From Heterobilharzia americana (Eukaryota > Platyhelminthes > Trematoda > Strigeidida > Schistosomatidae): a stretch of DNA of 64,000 nt. The DNA is taken from contig OX104130.1 of assembly GCA_944470555.2 (NCBI GenBank), forward strand, positions 66,841,160 through 66,905,159. Reading direction: 5' to 3'. Of the stretch, positions 12,130-24,095 are shown piece after piece. How positions within the stretch are numbered: the first letter of the stretch is position 1; every line of letters begins with the position of its first letter. Below the pieces are notes generated by a model that was not told the origin of the DNA, searched no databases, and saw only the letters and a list, made by a program, of their open reading frames with translations. Made by a program: the position numbers and the translations under genes.

Positions 12130-12270
12130 ACTCACCAAACTATGTGCAGGCTTGTACATTAGACAATGGTCCACATGTGTTATACGAGTGCTGGTAATAA
12201 CACCTGGTTACTTGAACCTCCGTAGGTAAAATAACGTTCAAACTTAAAAAGCCATAAGTTGCAAGTTAAT
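12130..12270 (-). repeat. SINE-like unit, decayed
   Basis: Read on the minus strand, AAGTTTGAACGTTAT (weak B-box) is followed by CCTACGGAGGTTCAAGTAAC and CAGGTGTTATTACCAGCACT, the same tail as in the other units. It ends near a GGTGAGTTACGC motif. The A-box half is not visible. Confidence 0.45.
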
Positions 12271-12389
12271 TGTCTACACAGTTGAGTCATAGCTTCCCTC
12301 CACTGTTAAATTATTTGATCGTCCAGTTAACTTGCATATTCATCTGTCAGGCGAAGGGTACTAAGCAAGACAAGCAAGTCGACTGAGAT

Positions 12390-12775
12390 GGCTTGGATAT
12401 ATACTATGCATGTCGAGCCACCATGCTAAGAGAAGTTGGATTCGGTTGGAAGAGGGTTCACGGTGGAGAGACCAAGCCTTGACGCCAGTTGATGAAGTCT
12501 CTTACTGTTCGTTCGAGTCATGTGAGGCGATGCAAACTGCCTGCTGGCTGGAAACCAGTCACAATGGCTCAGATTTATTCCCTCCTTGATATCTTCTAAA
12601 GCTTGAATATTCGCACTAACCTTTATCTTCAGATTGTTTATTCTCTCACAAAACTTTTTCTATGATATCACTCCTATTCTACTCATTTGTTCTTTGTGTA
12701 CTACTTTGAAGTGTGGCAACTTGAACAGATGCATCTGTATGCGAGGTTCTACGTTGATTTTGTCAGCCAGTCAGT
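12390..12775 (+). mobile_element. Family B LINE 3' fragment
   Basis: The recognisable order is GACTGAGATGGCTTGG (the RLRWLG codons), CATGCTAAGAGAAGTTGGA, GGTTGGAAGAGGGTTC (GWKRVH), the TCTCTTACTGTTCGTTCGAG block, then the 3' tail ACTTTGAAGTGTGGCAACTT and GAGGTTCTACGTTGATTTTG. It holds the last part of the RT C-terminus and the 3' UTR only; there is no intact frame. Confidence 0.7.
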
Positions 12776-13022
12776 ATCATATTCATCTAACTGTCCGTTA
12801 ATTTCATTGGTTATCAAGCTTGCAAATACGTTTTGCTGATGGTGCCAACAAGCAGGAAGTATATGTCCAGAGTTTTCCATCAAGTATCTAAGAAAACGCC
12901 TAAAATGTTTGGTAACTGTATTTTGAGTACTCCTCAGCCTAGTCAGTCTCATGACATTCACAGATTCCTATCAGAAATAACTTTTAGAATTTCCTTTCGT
13001 TCCTCATATATAACAAATTAGG

Positions 13023-13130
<108 letters not shown>

Positions 13131-13726
13131 CGCAATTCGTCCAAAGCATTATCACTTAATTGTATATGTACATATCACAATACAGAAAAATAAGTATCCA
13201 ACCAATTTTAGACCAATCGCCTCAATAACATTTACAGTATATATATATATGCACACTAAGCAAGTCAACTTGTTAAGTCTATACATTCACTGACCACCAG
13301 TAGTAACCTAGCCTAGCATTTACTTGATTCAAATGAAACATACTAGAAACCGAGGTAAAGGAGACGGATCAATATCTTCGATATATGTATATATTAATTG
13401 TGTATAAAAGTATGCATAAATAAAAGTTGCGAACGTTAAAAAATGTATTAAGATTTTACCGAATGTAAATGAAGCAGTTAGTTTTTTTCCGTGAAAAAAA
13501 CATTGATAAATTTACTGCATGTTACGGAGCATATATAATACATGAAATTCTATGATATAATTTATGAAACACCTACAAATTGAACTTGAGTGAAAATGTC
13601 ACCGTTCATAACAACGTTTACGAAAGTGTTGCCATAAGGGACAGTCACTAATACTGTAAAATTGAGATATACTTCAAGCAGCAGAAAAGGTGATATCATT
13701 CATCATAATTGAAATGACTGGGAGCT

Positions 13727-13865
13727 GTGGTTCATTCGTCTAGATACTCGACTTTTAACCGAGTGGGTCAGAGTTTCAATTCCTGAGTTACCGTCCTGGA
13801 TACCGATAACCAACTAGCATTATTAGCCTACGTTGACTATCTACTCCACATGATTGCTGAGTTCA
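13727..13865 (+). repeat. tRNA-Lys-like SINE unit
   Basis: GTGGTTCATTCGTCTAGA resembles an A-box and D-arm. CTCGACTTTTAACCGAG forms a near-perfect anticodon arm whose loop contains CTTTTAA, as in tRNA-Lys(UUU). GAGTTTCAATTCCTG stands in for the T-arm/B-box. This is the copy with the most tRNA-like structure, but the acceptor stem and T-stem do not close cleanly, and the SINE tail (CCAACTAGCATTATTAGCCTAC) follows. Confidence 0.6.
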
Positions 13866-14194
13866 TTTCGATTCAATTTCAGAATAACTACATGACATAT
13901 TTAGGGATTTCTTACGGATAGATGTAAATCAAAGCTTAATTAGCTGAAAGCATAGAATTCATTTGTTGTAAATTTATGAAGATCATGAGGCAAAATTTCA
14001 CACTAATCCATTGATTCTAAGTAGACCTGTAGAATTTAAGGTGTTAAGAATAAGTTAGTCTGTGAAAACTCTCGGAAAAACTACACAAATGTCTACATAA
14101 CATGAAGGTATAACAATAAGGATATCGAATTTCAATTGGTCTTGGTTGTATTGTGTTCTCTGAGATGGGTTGTTTACTCGTGAAGCTTTCATCG

Positions 14195-14475
14195 TCTTTC
14201 TGGACGACATCATCACCACTAACTTCATACTGAAGTCTACCTCAACTGAGAGGTCTACATCTCCACACTTTGTTCACACTAACAGATACTTCATGAATTG
14301 ATAACGTGTTTTAGTTCGATCACCACCTATTTTCCAGTCTGAACCTACTTCAGCTACCGTTGACCGATGAGGTAGACGGTTACTAGGCCTGTGTAACACA
14401 CGTTTCAACCGACTGAGGTGATGAAGATTTACAACTTGACCTATTTCATTTAAGATTCTAGGTCTAACCTTCAAA
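14195..14475 (-). mobile_element. Family B LINE fragment
   Basis: The minus strand reads CAAGTTGTAAATCTTCATCA, then CGTGTGTTACACAGGCCTAG, CCTCATCGG, a DWKxGGDRTKTRYQFMK-like piece (RT C-terminal signature GGQTKTWHQ) and the tail. An open frame of 66 codons (14274-14474) survives by chance within the fragment. Confidence 0.7.
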
Positions 14476-15144
14476 CTACTAAGGTAATTCTATGTTTTAA
14501 CACTAGGCTGTGACCCACACTTAATGTTTAAGGGTAAATCACAATACCTCCATTGCTTGGGACAAATGAAAAGGGATAGGTTTCAACTCTCAATCAAATT
14601 GTGCGTAGTCAAGTGTCTATGTCTACAGCCGTGAGCTACGTACCATTATAACATTATAATCAACAGATATCAAAAAAGCATTCAACGTATACGGTTGTTT
14701 CTATTCGAACAACTGAAATATAGGACAGTCAAAACTACTACAAAGAGTTTAGCTGAGGCAAGAAGTTACCTAGGTTAAATAATAACTCATATTTATATGA
14801 TAACATAGCTAATGGATGAGAAACTTTCCCCTGTAATGTGTAACAAGTCGATCGAATAAATTCATATTTGACATAAGAGGGCAGCATTTCTTAAGAGCTG
14901 ATTATACCTCAAAAAACCGATATTTATAACGAGGTCTCTTAAATCCCAAAAAACAAAGAGCAGTATAAATATAAACACCGGGAACAGAAAAAGAACTTGA
15001 AAAATAAATTTTCAAAGAGGATAGGAGAAGTGATCTCATCTTCGGGATGGCTGATACAAGATCCGTCAGTCAAAACAATATGACTACACAGTAATCAGAT
15101 AGTAAATGAGCTTGATACTTTAAAACTATCCACAAAATAAAAAA

Positions 15145-15560
15145 ATGCTAGGGCCAAATAGAGAAGGAAACCTAGTCTCTGATTTTCTCTCCTTTCATAA
15201 GCTGACTTATAGCAGATATTTCACACTTTTCACCGATCATAAGCCGCTGCTGTCGGCACTCAGTTCGAAATCTCAGAAGCCCTGCGCGCATATAGCAAAC
15301 GTGTTACAGGTATGGACATTGAACAATACTAGGATACGACTAGAAGACCCGACACCGACGTGAACAAGAATTTGGTCAAGCAGACGGACTGTTATATCAT
15401 ATCTGTGAGTATGTGACATCAGCAAAAGATGCAGTAATAGCGACGGGATCTATAAAAGATGAGGTAGTTCATTATCTCACTACAGTAGTCTGAGTCTTTT
15501 CAATTGCATTAGTAGACAGCTACTAAAGAAGACGAAACAAAACACGCAATTGAATGATTT
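15145..15560 (+). mobile_element. Ty3/gypsy pol relic (RNase H)
   Basis: The first 72 codons include FHKLTYSRYFTLFTDHKPLL, the RNase H end of Ty3/gypsy pol, where FTDHKPLL is the hallmark and the second catalytic-region Asp is retained. After VLQVW the frame slips; in another frame EQEFGQADGLLYHI matches the usual ..EFGQADxLSRL at the RNase H/integrase boundary, followed by SAKDAVIATGSIKDEVVHYL. No LTRs, integrase or gag were seen nearby. It lies in AGAP intron 10 on the opposite strand. Confidence 0.75.
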
Positions 15561-15744
15561 CAACACTAGTGCCTGACTGGAACACAACTAGGTGATCTCC
15601 AGCAGTTATTCCACCGAAGACAGTCTTTGTGCAAAGCAAATAGTTGTCTCAAGTCCGGGAAAAGTACCTCTGTTACTCCAACCAGCGATTCCCCCCCCCT
15701 CCATTCTTAAAAACTTAGGCTGGCAAACCTCAATTTTTAAATGC

Positions 15745-15865
15745 CTTCACTTTCCATACACTTTTGTCTACTTGTTCTTTGTATACTACTGTGAAGTGAG
15801 GGGACTTGGACCGATGCCCTTGTGTGTGAGGTTTTACGTTGATTTTGTCTTTCTGAATCACATCA
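15745..15865 (+). mobile_element. Family B LINE 3' tail fragment
   Basis: Only the 3' UTR is present: CTACTTGTTCTTTGTATACT, GTGAAGTGAGGGGACTTGG and GAGGTTTTACGTTGATTTTG match the tail of the 12.4 kb copy (about 12685-12765) block by block. Confidence 0.65.
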
Positions 15866-15899
15866 TCGTTCCACAAGCAGTCCATTAGCAGGTTTGTTG

Positions 15900-17220
15900 C
15901 CAATTTAAACGCAGGAGAGCCATCGCACTAAATTATGCTTACAGGTCACGCGTGGACGAAGACTGTGTTCGGTTCCTAATAAACTGTACCCGGTAACAAG
16001 TAGCTTACCATTCGCCACGAATTCCACCTATTCCCTGGCTAAAAACAGATACCTCATGCAGGTCTAATTAATGGATAATAATATCTGGTTTTAAAAGACG
16101 CATTGACGAAATGGCCGAAGATAGTACCAAACAAACGCTTGACAACATGGCGGACGTTACAAGTCCTATCATCTATCCCTCATAACATAATTTACCAGTT
16201 TGGAGAATTTTGTCAACGGATTGCCATATTGGCATGGTTCTATATTATTTCTTGTCTAATGGACAAGACAAAAGATTTGTGCGTGCTTCCAATGAATTCG
16301 CCTCAATGCGCGGAGAAACGTGCCAAAGATAATACGACAATCGTTTTTCGGCTATCAAAAAACGTTAAACAAAGCCGTACCGATTCATCAGTAACCAACA
16401 GAAGCACCTATGGGGAAACTGAAAACGCATCAAATGATGCTCCACCACGAAACGGAAAGTACGACGGAAAATTCGGCCTCACTTAGAAAGGAGAGACAAT
16501 TTAATGCGCGAAACTATAGACCAGGAGACATATGAACAGATAGAATAACAACCTGGTGCAGAGAAAGTGCATTATACAACGTAAAGGCTGGTCAAGGAAG
16601 GTGGGCTGGGTACAAAAAGTCACTTTTGGGTAAGAAAGACCTTCCAACCACAAAAGGCAACTTTACTTTCGAATCTCCTGCCTAACACGTTTGCGCTAAT
16701 CGCCACCTAACTGGAAGCTTAACCAAGAGTCAATAACGAATTATTATTTAAAGGATGAAAGTCACAAACCGTACCCTTCTAAGTCAATCGAAGTTTCAGG
16801 ATGCCCAATTATTACCCCAACAGAGTATATTTTACTTTTCCAAATTTGCGCTCTTTCTCACGTCTATGTTAGTAGATCATTTTCCTCAACGTTTTCAAGA
16901 CTACTACGTAATTGATTAACGGTATTTTTGAATGTAACATTGCTTCCAACTTGGTGCTCGGGATTATTTTCATCTTTACCTAGACAGTAAAAGCTCTCGA
17001 TTTTGAAAAATCTTTTCTTATTGAGTTCCATTTGCAGGTGTTGAAGTTATTAGTATCTGAGTATCAAGTTAGAAGCAAGCAATGTGCATAGATTTCGACT
17101 GGTCACCAGATTATAGCAGTAAGCAACCTGTCATGAATTTTACTGTTTGTTTTTCTTTTAAGAGACTTCCTCTTATCCAAAAATTAAACTTTTTAAAGGA
17201 ACATTGAGATTAGTATATTG
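15900..17220. other. Unassigned; one 127-codon ORF
   Basis: The forward frame 16103-16486 is open for 127 codons, rich in Asn, Lys and Thr towards its end, with a hydrophobic patch near residues 60-72. No motif was recognised and no splice signals tie it to a gene. It may be chance or part of an unrecognised repeat. Confidence 0.3.
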
Positions 17221-17224
17221 CTTG

Positions 17225-17725
17225 TAGAACATTGAGATTGTATAATGACTGGTATTATGATCGGTTCAGATGTCTGAGACATTTGTTACACATGTTTAGC
17301 CACTATCTGCCTCATCGTACAATGTTAACTGGGGTAGATTTAAGCTGGAAAAAGGTGAGGGGTGGACAGACTAAAACATGGCATCAATGCATGAAATCTT
17401 TGACTGTTGGTTTGAACCATGTAGAGAAATACAGACTTTTCGGTTGAGGTTGGCGTAATAACCGAAACCAATGATTGAAGACTCTAGGTGACATGGTTTA
17501 AAATCGGTTTCATTGGCGCAGTTTTATCCACATCTTATCCTTATCTTAATTATTTTCTTACGCCTACTTCTTATCTTGCCACGAATTTCTACTACTCCTG
17601 ACCGCTTTCTCTACTTCTCTATCTTTCATCTTAATGGTTTCTCACTTGATGAGTTGATGATATGAGGTGCAGCGACTTGGACTATTGCGCAGTAATGTCT
17701 AGTCCTATGTTTATCTTATCTGTCT
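17225..17725 (+). mobile_element. Family B LINE 3' fragment
   Basis: Reads CGGTTCAGATGTCTGAGACA, ACCATGTTAGCC-like text, then PHRTMLTGVDLSWKKVRGGQ and TKTWHQCMKSLTVGLNHV (about 17307-17417), the clearest example here of the family C-terminus. The 3' tail GATATGAGGTGCAGCGACTT ends in a TCTA-rich microsatellite near 17717-17740. Confidence 0.75.
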
Positions 17726-18021
17726 GTCTATCTATCTAACTATATAGTGGTCAACTGTTTTGCAAAGGAATGTGAAGATGCGTATGCTAACATGACTAGT
17801 TCAATACATGATAATTAAATATTTAATAATGAAAGGAAAGTTCACTTGGAATACATTTCCCCCTTCCAAAGATATAATTACGCTAACTTTTTCAAGACAA
17901 ATATCTAATACTGTCCTAGTCACAACTATATTTTGTCTTACTGTTGTCAATAAATAAGTAAACCGGATAATTTTGAAAAACCCAATAATCTAAAAGGGGG
18001 AAAATATTAGCCAAAACTCAC

Positions 18022-18129
18022 ATGAATACTTGGATGATAAGTAAGGCGGGCATCATCTGTTAAAGTCACATATTTCTTTGTTTTCCACTCTTTACTCAAT
18101 GGTTTACAAGTTCGTTTGTATAAAAATCC
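18022..18129 (-). CDS. AGAP exon 10 (PH domain, start)
   Basis: An acceptor ATTTATTTCAG and donor CAT|GTGAGT bound exactly 36 codons on the minus strand, phase 0 to 0. The translation starts [20 protein letters not shown] and ends [14 protein letters not shown] domains read GILLKRSGKSLNKEWKKKYV..LLTYHPSLH at this point, so the match is residue by residue. It supplies the first beta strands of the PH fold, including the basic residues that usually contact phosphoinositides. Confidence 0.96.
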
Positions 18130-19095
18130 CTGAAATAAATTTCATACGAATGATTATGTATGACTACTCAACTTAAGAGAAAAAATCTGGAATGAACAGG
18201 TTAAATTAGCAGAAGTTATTCGTATTGCATTCTTTATTCATACTATACATTTTTGTTAAAATTCTCTCAACCATCCAGATGAACAATATCTTACCGAATG
18301 AAAACGTTGATAAAGACGTAGTCCGAAAGCGGACCAGTAAATACATGGGCAAAATGAATAAAAATGAAAAGTATCGAAAGATTCCTCCAGGACATCGTAA
18401 TGATAACCGGTTCGACAGTTCAGAGATTTAAGTATACATGAAGCATAAATTCAGAATATTAGTTTCATTTACTTTTAAGATGACTACAACTGTGCTCAGA
18501 CAACCACCTACTTCTGGTGAGCATCAATTTCAGACATAAAGACAAACGTTACCTGGAGTTCACCTATTTCAACTTAACGCAGAATACGAATTGACCATTT
18601 TGCTATCAGTTTCCTCTGGAAATGGTTGGTACAAGATTGCCACTCATTCTAAAGCATGTGTTTGGATTGTGATTACGCACTGGCTCGAGGACGCGTACAT
18701 CTGCACCTAAATGAACATAGTAAAGCTACAGCTGCGAGACCATTCCGAGCACATCTTGATGGTGGGAATACTGCGATTGCTTTTAAAATGGAAGTGGCTG
18801 GACAGTTATAGGAATAGAACGTCACTCAGTTGGAAGAAGGAAGATACCATTTCCAGCCACTTATGAAAAGTCATATATGTCAACTGACCCTCATAAAAAG
18901 TAAAGAGTAAAATGATCTCAATGGCTTCTCCATTGATGGACCCATGAGAACACATTCTTGTAGGCTTGAAGCACAATCAGAAGCGGAAGCAACTCAAATG
19001 TAGACTGTTAGAGTCTACACAAAAACCGCAAGCAATGGCAAACAGCGAAGGGCAGAGAGATGAAAAAAACAGCGATAGGTAACAGTAGGAATTGG
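18130..19095. other. AGAP intron 9, no clear feature
   Basis: Open frame 18225-18431 (68 codons, Lys/Asn rich) has no recognisable motif. The stretch 18480-18960 may be the 5' continuation of the family B element that follows, but no motif proves it. Confidence 0.35.
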
Positions 19096-19099
19096 TTTT

Positions 19100-20960
19100 A
19101 GACTTGTCAAGGAAACTGCGGCGACAACATCAATGGTTAGTGAGGTCATAAAAAAGAATGAGTCTATGATCCACTTGCAGAAGAGACAACTGGAGCAATG
19201 GGTGCGAAACTTCGAGGAACAGTTCACCTGACCTTTAGTTATTATTCCATTGTCAGTAGGATTCTGAATATAACTCTTAGGCAGCCCCCCTCGACTACTG
19301 CAGAAGGCAGTAAACAACCTGAAATGAGGAAAGATGGTGAGGTCAAATGGACTAGTATCAAAGGTATTTAAGGACGGTAGTAGAGAATTATTGACTAGAT
19401 TAGATGGAGCGTTACATGGCATATGACAATCAGATATGATCCCTTCCGATTGGTCTTAATAGCTGGTTGCCTTAGTACTCAAGAAATGAGATGAATCATC
19501 TTGTGATAACACGTAGTGTCTAAGATTCTAGTTTCTATAATCAGTAGACGCCTAAGTTGACCTCAAGAACAGTAAACGACAGATAACCAGAGGTTCTAGG
19601 AAGGTCGTGGGTGTATCGACGAGATATCCCTTCTCTGTCAGAGTGTAGAACACAGACACACTTACTTGCGCCTTCGACACCATTTGCGTATTTTGACCTG
19701 AAGGTGGCACTCAACCCCATCAATCGAGGAGTGTCACAAGAGTGTCTCTCACTAAACGTAAGGACGTGTAAGTACATCACCTTGTTGAAAGCTATATAGT
19801 CGAACAACCATGGACGTGTAACAGCCCACGGTCAGACATCAGATTAGTTGTGTACATGCAGTGATGTCCACCAAGGATGCCCACTGTCTGTTATTACTAT
19901 TTAACTTTATCATAGACCAGCTTAATGAATTTAATGAGACTGATATTGCCACAGGAAACTATTTAGTAGGCTTAGAATATGTAGTTGCCTTAGTCCTGTT
20001 AGATGAAGACGTTGACAAAATACAAGATCCACTAGACACCATGACTAGTAATTTGAGAATCATTCAGACGCGTTTGTCACCATCGAAATACAAACTTCGG
20101 CTCCAGCACTGGCCTTCAGTGATGTCTAGTCTAACAACAGGGAGCGAATTGGTTGAGCGCGTTCACCAACTCATAGGAAAATCAGATCAACCCTGATAGG
20201 TGTCACCGAAAAAATCTCTGCAAGGATACAAAAGGCTGGATTAGAATTTACTAACTTGCGTCACTTATAGCGGCGCTGTAATATCCAATAGTATATTACG
20301 GTCGAGTGTACTGAGCTGAAGTTCACTCTTTCCAACTATTTGTTTGTGAAATATGACCATTACTGGTAGAGGACATGCGGTTTCAGGTGTTCGAGCGCCA
20401 TCATCTTCTTACCATAGGCAATGTTTCGCGGTGTCACCATATCAGTAACGTAGACGATCGATACAGAGCTTTAAGTTATAGAGGAAAAGCAATCGATGAG
20501 GTTGTGGACCTTCATGGACTCAGATTACTAAGACACGTGTTACGCACACCTAGTCATTGCCTGTCGCACAAGTAGGTTGGAAAAAGGTTACCATTGGTTG
20601 GGTTAAAAGATGGCATCAGTCTTCGATAGTCGGTCTGACTCGTGTGGAGAAAGGAAGACTTGCCGGTTGGGGTTCACACGACAACCAAAGTCGGTAGTAA
20701 GAAACTCTAGGTGATATGACCCAGAATCGATTTTGGTAGCCCAGATGGATTCACACATTATCTTAATATTAACCTTCATTCTGAACCTCCCAACCATTTC
20801 ATTGCTTTTTGGTCTCTTCTCATGACATTTCATTACTTTGATAACTTTCTTCTTCATTCATTTATCTTCCATCTATGTGCTTACTACTTTTACGTGCTTA
20901 TCTGTGCGGCTGAGTATATAGTTACTTTGTAATGCCAAGTCATATGCTGATACTGGCTAT
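19100..20960 (+). mobile_element. Longest family B LINE copy, decayed RT
   Basis: Colinear RT pieces are spread over three frames: RQLEQWVRNFEEQF (about 19165), MIPSDWS (about 19440), SKILVSIISRRLS (about 19520), GRGCIDEI (about 19605), VEHRHTYLRLR, LLLFNFIIDQLNEF (about 19890, the SPFLFNFIID motif B region), LEYVVALVLLDEDVDKIQ (about 19970, with the catalytic YADD box replaced by YVVA), RLSPSKYKLRLQHW, SELVERVHQ, and the C-terminal AIDEVVDLHGLRLLRHVLR (about 20490) with SHCLSHK. The tail follows to about 20960. Many stops and shifts, plus loss of the RT aspartates, show it is long dead. It sits antisense to AGAP in intron 9. Confidence 0.8.
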
Positions 20961-21274
20961 CTGATGTTTACTGCAAAATGTGGGATGTTGAACGAGTTAA
21001 CGTTAAAACTGGTTAGCAGATGAAACAACTGATGCAGGAAATCCCTTTTCATCAACGAAGATCTATTTTACAATTTTCTGTAACTTAAGTTTAAGATTAA
21101 CGCTTTACAATAAGAAATCTTAGTAAAAGCATTTAACCACATCTAATACAGTGGGAGAGATTACAAATATTTATGAGATGTTTACAAAAAACTTGCTGCC
21201 GAGGTTCAAAGCTAACTTGGTAGCTTATTTGAAGCAAAAGGTAAGTGATGTTTCATATAAGTCAACAACGACTT

Positions 21275-21412
21275 CAAGCTTCATGCAACGGACAATGAGC
21301 TACACCCATGGTCTGAAGTGTAATGATAGTAGCTGGTTCCCCAAACCACGATAGGTGGGGTATAATTCATCCTTGTTGAAAGTTGAGTGCTTAAAGCAAT
21401 GAGCAAAAGTTA
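21275..21412 (-). repeat. SINE-like unit
   Basis: On the minus strand: GCTCATTGCTTTAAGCACTC (A-box half), AACTTTCAACAAGG (anticodon arm), GAATTATACCCCACC (poor B-box), TATCGTGGTTTGGGGAACCA and GCTACTATCATTACACTTCA (family tail), ending at GGGTGTAGCTCATTGTCC. Confidence 0.5.
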
Positions 21413-21547
21413 CACTAAGCGACACCTACATTCCCTGAACCGATTGACAGGCATTCCATTTCTTATCAACAAACATTATGCAACAGTTGTTTTTCGTAAT
21501 TAAAGTACGAAAACCAACATGAAACTGTAAAGTACTTCGACACTCAC

Positions 21548-21628
21548 TTGTTTAAGTGGGATAGCACGTCCACTGCCTATTCCATTCAACTTTTTCTCCC
21601 TTTCCCGTTCATCATCATTACGTTTTTG
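21548..21628 (-). CDS. AGAP exon 9 (linker into PH domain)
   Basis: Acceptor TTTTCATCTTAG and donor CAA|GTGAGT bound 27 codons on the minus strand, phase 0 to 0. The first part is charged (QKRNDDEREREKKLNG) and the last part is IGSGRAIPLKQ. Animal AGAPs have DREKK..IGSGRAIPIKQ immediately before the PH domain, so identity and order are secure. Confidence 0.96.
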
Positions 21629-22875
21629 CTAAGATGAAAAACAATACACGAAATTATAGTGCAAGCGATATACATAAATCAGATATGATGAACAATGACC
21701 TATTTGTGTGTATAAGGAATGTTCACAATCATGATGATAGCTGAAAAATTGGAACACTTGTATGATCTGCATTTGCAGTGGATAATGCAACAGGTTAGCA
21801 GATAAAAAATGATGATGTGTACTAAACTTCAGGTGATGAATACAACTAAAAAAAGAAATAATTGACTTGGTTATGCCTAGTAGAGGAATCCCGCATGCGC
21901 TTTCATCCTATTCGGAACTCGTTAGCTAGGTGTACCTGCAATCCAGTGAGTATTGTTCCCCCTGAGACTCAAACTCAGTATTCATCACTTCTAAAGCAAA
22001 CCTCTGAATATATTAACTTCTGCTGGACACACTAAAGTCAATCACATTTCAACAAAACACAATCTACCTTCAATAAATTTGAATGAAGTGAGAGAAGTTA
22101 TTTTCAAAACTAAATCAGAATCTAGTCTCTGGTAGATATGAAAAGAAATGAGGAGAGTGATACTTTCAAAAACGTTATTAACCCAAAAGATAAAGAATAG
22201 ATCAAGTCTGCTAATAAAACACGGTATGATTCAGTATAAAATTCATGATTTATAAACCTTAGTATTGACATAATTTGCGCTGAATACTTATTTTCAAATC
22301 GGCAATAAACAAGACTGATATGTACTTAGTTTTGTAAGCTAATAGAACCAATTTATGCTGAAGATGTAATACGCAAAACTATCATGGGTACTATCTTAGG
22401 TTAGTTAATTTTGCACAGAAGAAATAGACTAGTTAATGCATCGAACATTGAATGACATATCACCGTCAAGTATAGAACTAAAAAAATGAACACAACTCAG
22501 CATGACTGAACTTTAATGGAAGAAAAGTATGACAAAGACTATGATGAAAAAATAAATGCCATAAAGTAGAATGAATAAGAGCCGGTGTATACCAACTAAG
22601 TGCAGAAAATTAGCATGTCAAAACACTGAAAACAATGCTTCACATGTACACTAATTTTAGAAATGTTATACGTAGTAATAAAGGTATAATACATAAACAG
22701 TCGAAAATAGAGATGAATAAACAAAAAAATTAAAACGACAAGACTATAAGTCAATAGAAAATTTCAAATCTCGAAAAACATTCAGAAAGAATACATATCC
22801 TTCTAGGGAATAAGAGACACTCAAATCCTCTGCGATATGAACATGGTCTCTATAAAAGGAAATACCTGAGTGGAT
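21629..22875. other. AGAP intron 8, left part; no gene recognised
   Basis: AT-rich. A possible second SINE type at 21890-22010 has GTTTGAGTCTCAGGG on the minus strand (B-box-like), but the A-box is not visible. Nothing else could be supported. Confidence 0.35.
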
Positions 22876-22879
22876 TATG

Positions 22880-23470
22880 AGTGTATTTACAGAGTACCGT
22901 CTATTCTGAGGACTTCGCTGGCCACTTTTACCTTTGAGTTCCGGACGAAGGCTGCCACCTTGACTTGGTGATTGGACTTGCATATCATAATGACTAAATG
23001 AGCTATGCTGGTGCAGAGCTTATTCCCTTGAGGTCCTATCATGCTAGAAAGGTCTGTTGGGTAGTAGAAAGATGAAAAGTAGTTATCGTTGTAGTGTAAA
23101 TTACTACAATATGACGGGAGACTGAGGGCGAAGTCGTACTGCCGCTAGCTGGATGGAGTGTGATAGCAGTGAGGTGTTGCCTTTGAATGGCCAGCAATGT
23201 CATGCTAATGCTGCCTTCCCAAATAGAGGGGCTTAGGAAAGATCGGCCCCAAAAATAAACACTCATCCCACGGTCTTCCGGTGCCAGTGGTATGGATTTT
23301 CCCAACCCGGCGTTAGAACCAAATTTCAAAAGGCTGTATGCGTGACAGGCTTCAAGCAGATGTCTCATAAGCTTTGCTGTCACACGAACCTTTTTCTCTG
23401 CCAGGTGCCTTAAGAAAAAATAGCCTTCCACTGTGTGAACAGCCTGGAAGTGTCAACCCCTCGCATGCTT
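22880..23470 (-). mobile_element. Probable family B LINE 5' region
   Basis: A GC-richer block that differs in composition from its surroundings. The minus strand reads GGCACCGGAAGACCGTGGGA, TTTTGGGGCCGATCTTTCCT, AGCATGACATTGCTGGCCA, CTTCGCCCTCAGTCTCCCGT, CCCAACAGACCTTTCTAGCA and CCTCAAGGGAATAAGCTCTG. From memory of schistosome sequences this resembles the 5' part of the same LINE whose 3' pieces litter the window; a search is needed to confirm this. Frames 22744-22983 and 23039-23431 fall in it and are not genes. Confidence 0.5.
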
Positions 23471-23474
23471 CCAG

Positions 23475-23605
23475 TAGTCTGCTTTTAGTGGAATTGGTTC
23501 ACGTAATCAACTTTTAACCGACAAAATAACCAGTTTGAAATGTACATCACCTATCGAGGTGTGGACAGTCAGACAGCAAAATAAACGCTCATATAACACG
23601 CATGG
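23475..23605 (+). repeat. tRNA-Lys-like SINE unit
   Basis: GTGGAATTGGTTCACGTAAT (A-box-like), CAACTTTTAACCGAC (anticodon loop with CTTTTAA), CCAGTTTGAAATGTAC (weak B-box) and CATCACCTATCGAGGTGTGG (family tail). It is in AGAP intron 8, next to the GC-rich LINE block. Confidence 0.5.
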
Positions 23606-24095
23606 TTAACTATCTACTCCACATATCCCCAAGTTACACTCTGCCTATTAGGCGTATGTACAATCAAGTTAAACATAAGTACTATATAATGAAAATCCAG
23701 ACATATAAAACAATCAGTCGTTTCATCAGCGTATAAGAGTTCTATTCCACAAAATGAGAAAACTAAGGAATTTACTAGAAACCGGGCAAGTGATCATTTT
23801 CTTCAGATTTAATATCATGTTTTTAGTATGAAAAACTACACATACTAGATATTCATATCAATTTACTCGATAAGCATCTAAAGCCAGTTTTACCAGTACG
23901 ATATAAGAACCTAGTCACTAAACTAACTACCAGAAACCATCCAAAATATCTAACCTTCTATAGCCAAATCGCAAACAGACAATATAATAATGCAACATGG
24001 TGACATGACATTTTAGAGACAAGAAGCACAAACTCTCTCACATAAGCTTTTTTTTAAAAAGATATAGAAAAGGAAAGTAGCCAAAAGCAGCTTAC

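Noticed and set aside
13727..13800. A functional tRNA-Lys gene
   Set aside because: The acceptor and T stems do not pair and a SINE tail follows; called a SINE instead.
16103..16486. 127-codon forward ORF
   Set aside because: No motif, no splice context, and flanked by transposon relics; kept only as an unassigned stretch.
19015..19422. 135-codon minus-strand ORF rich in Ser and Phe
   Set aside because: It is the antisense shadow of the decayed family B RT on the plus strand.
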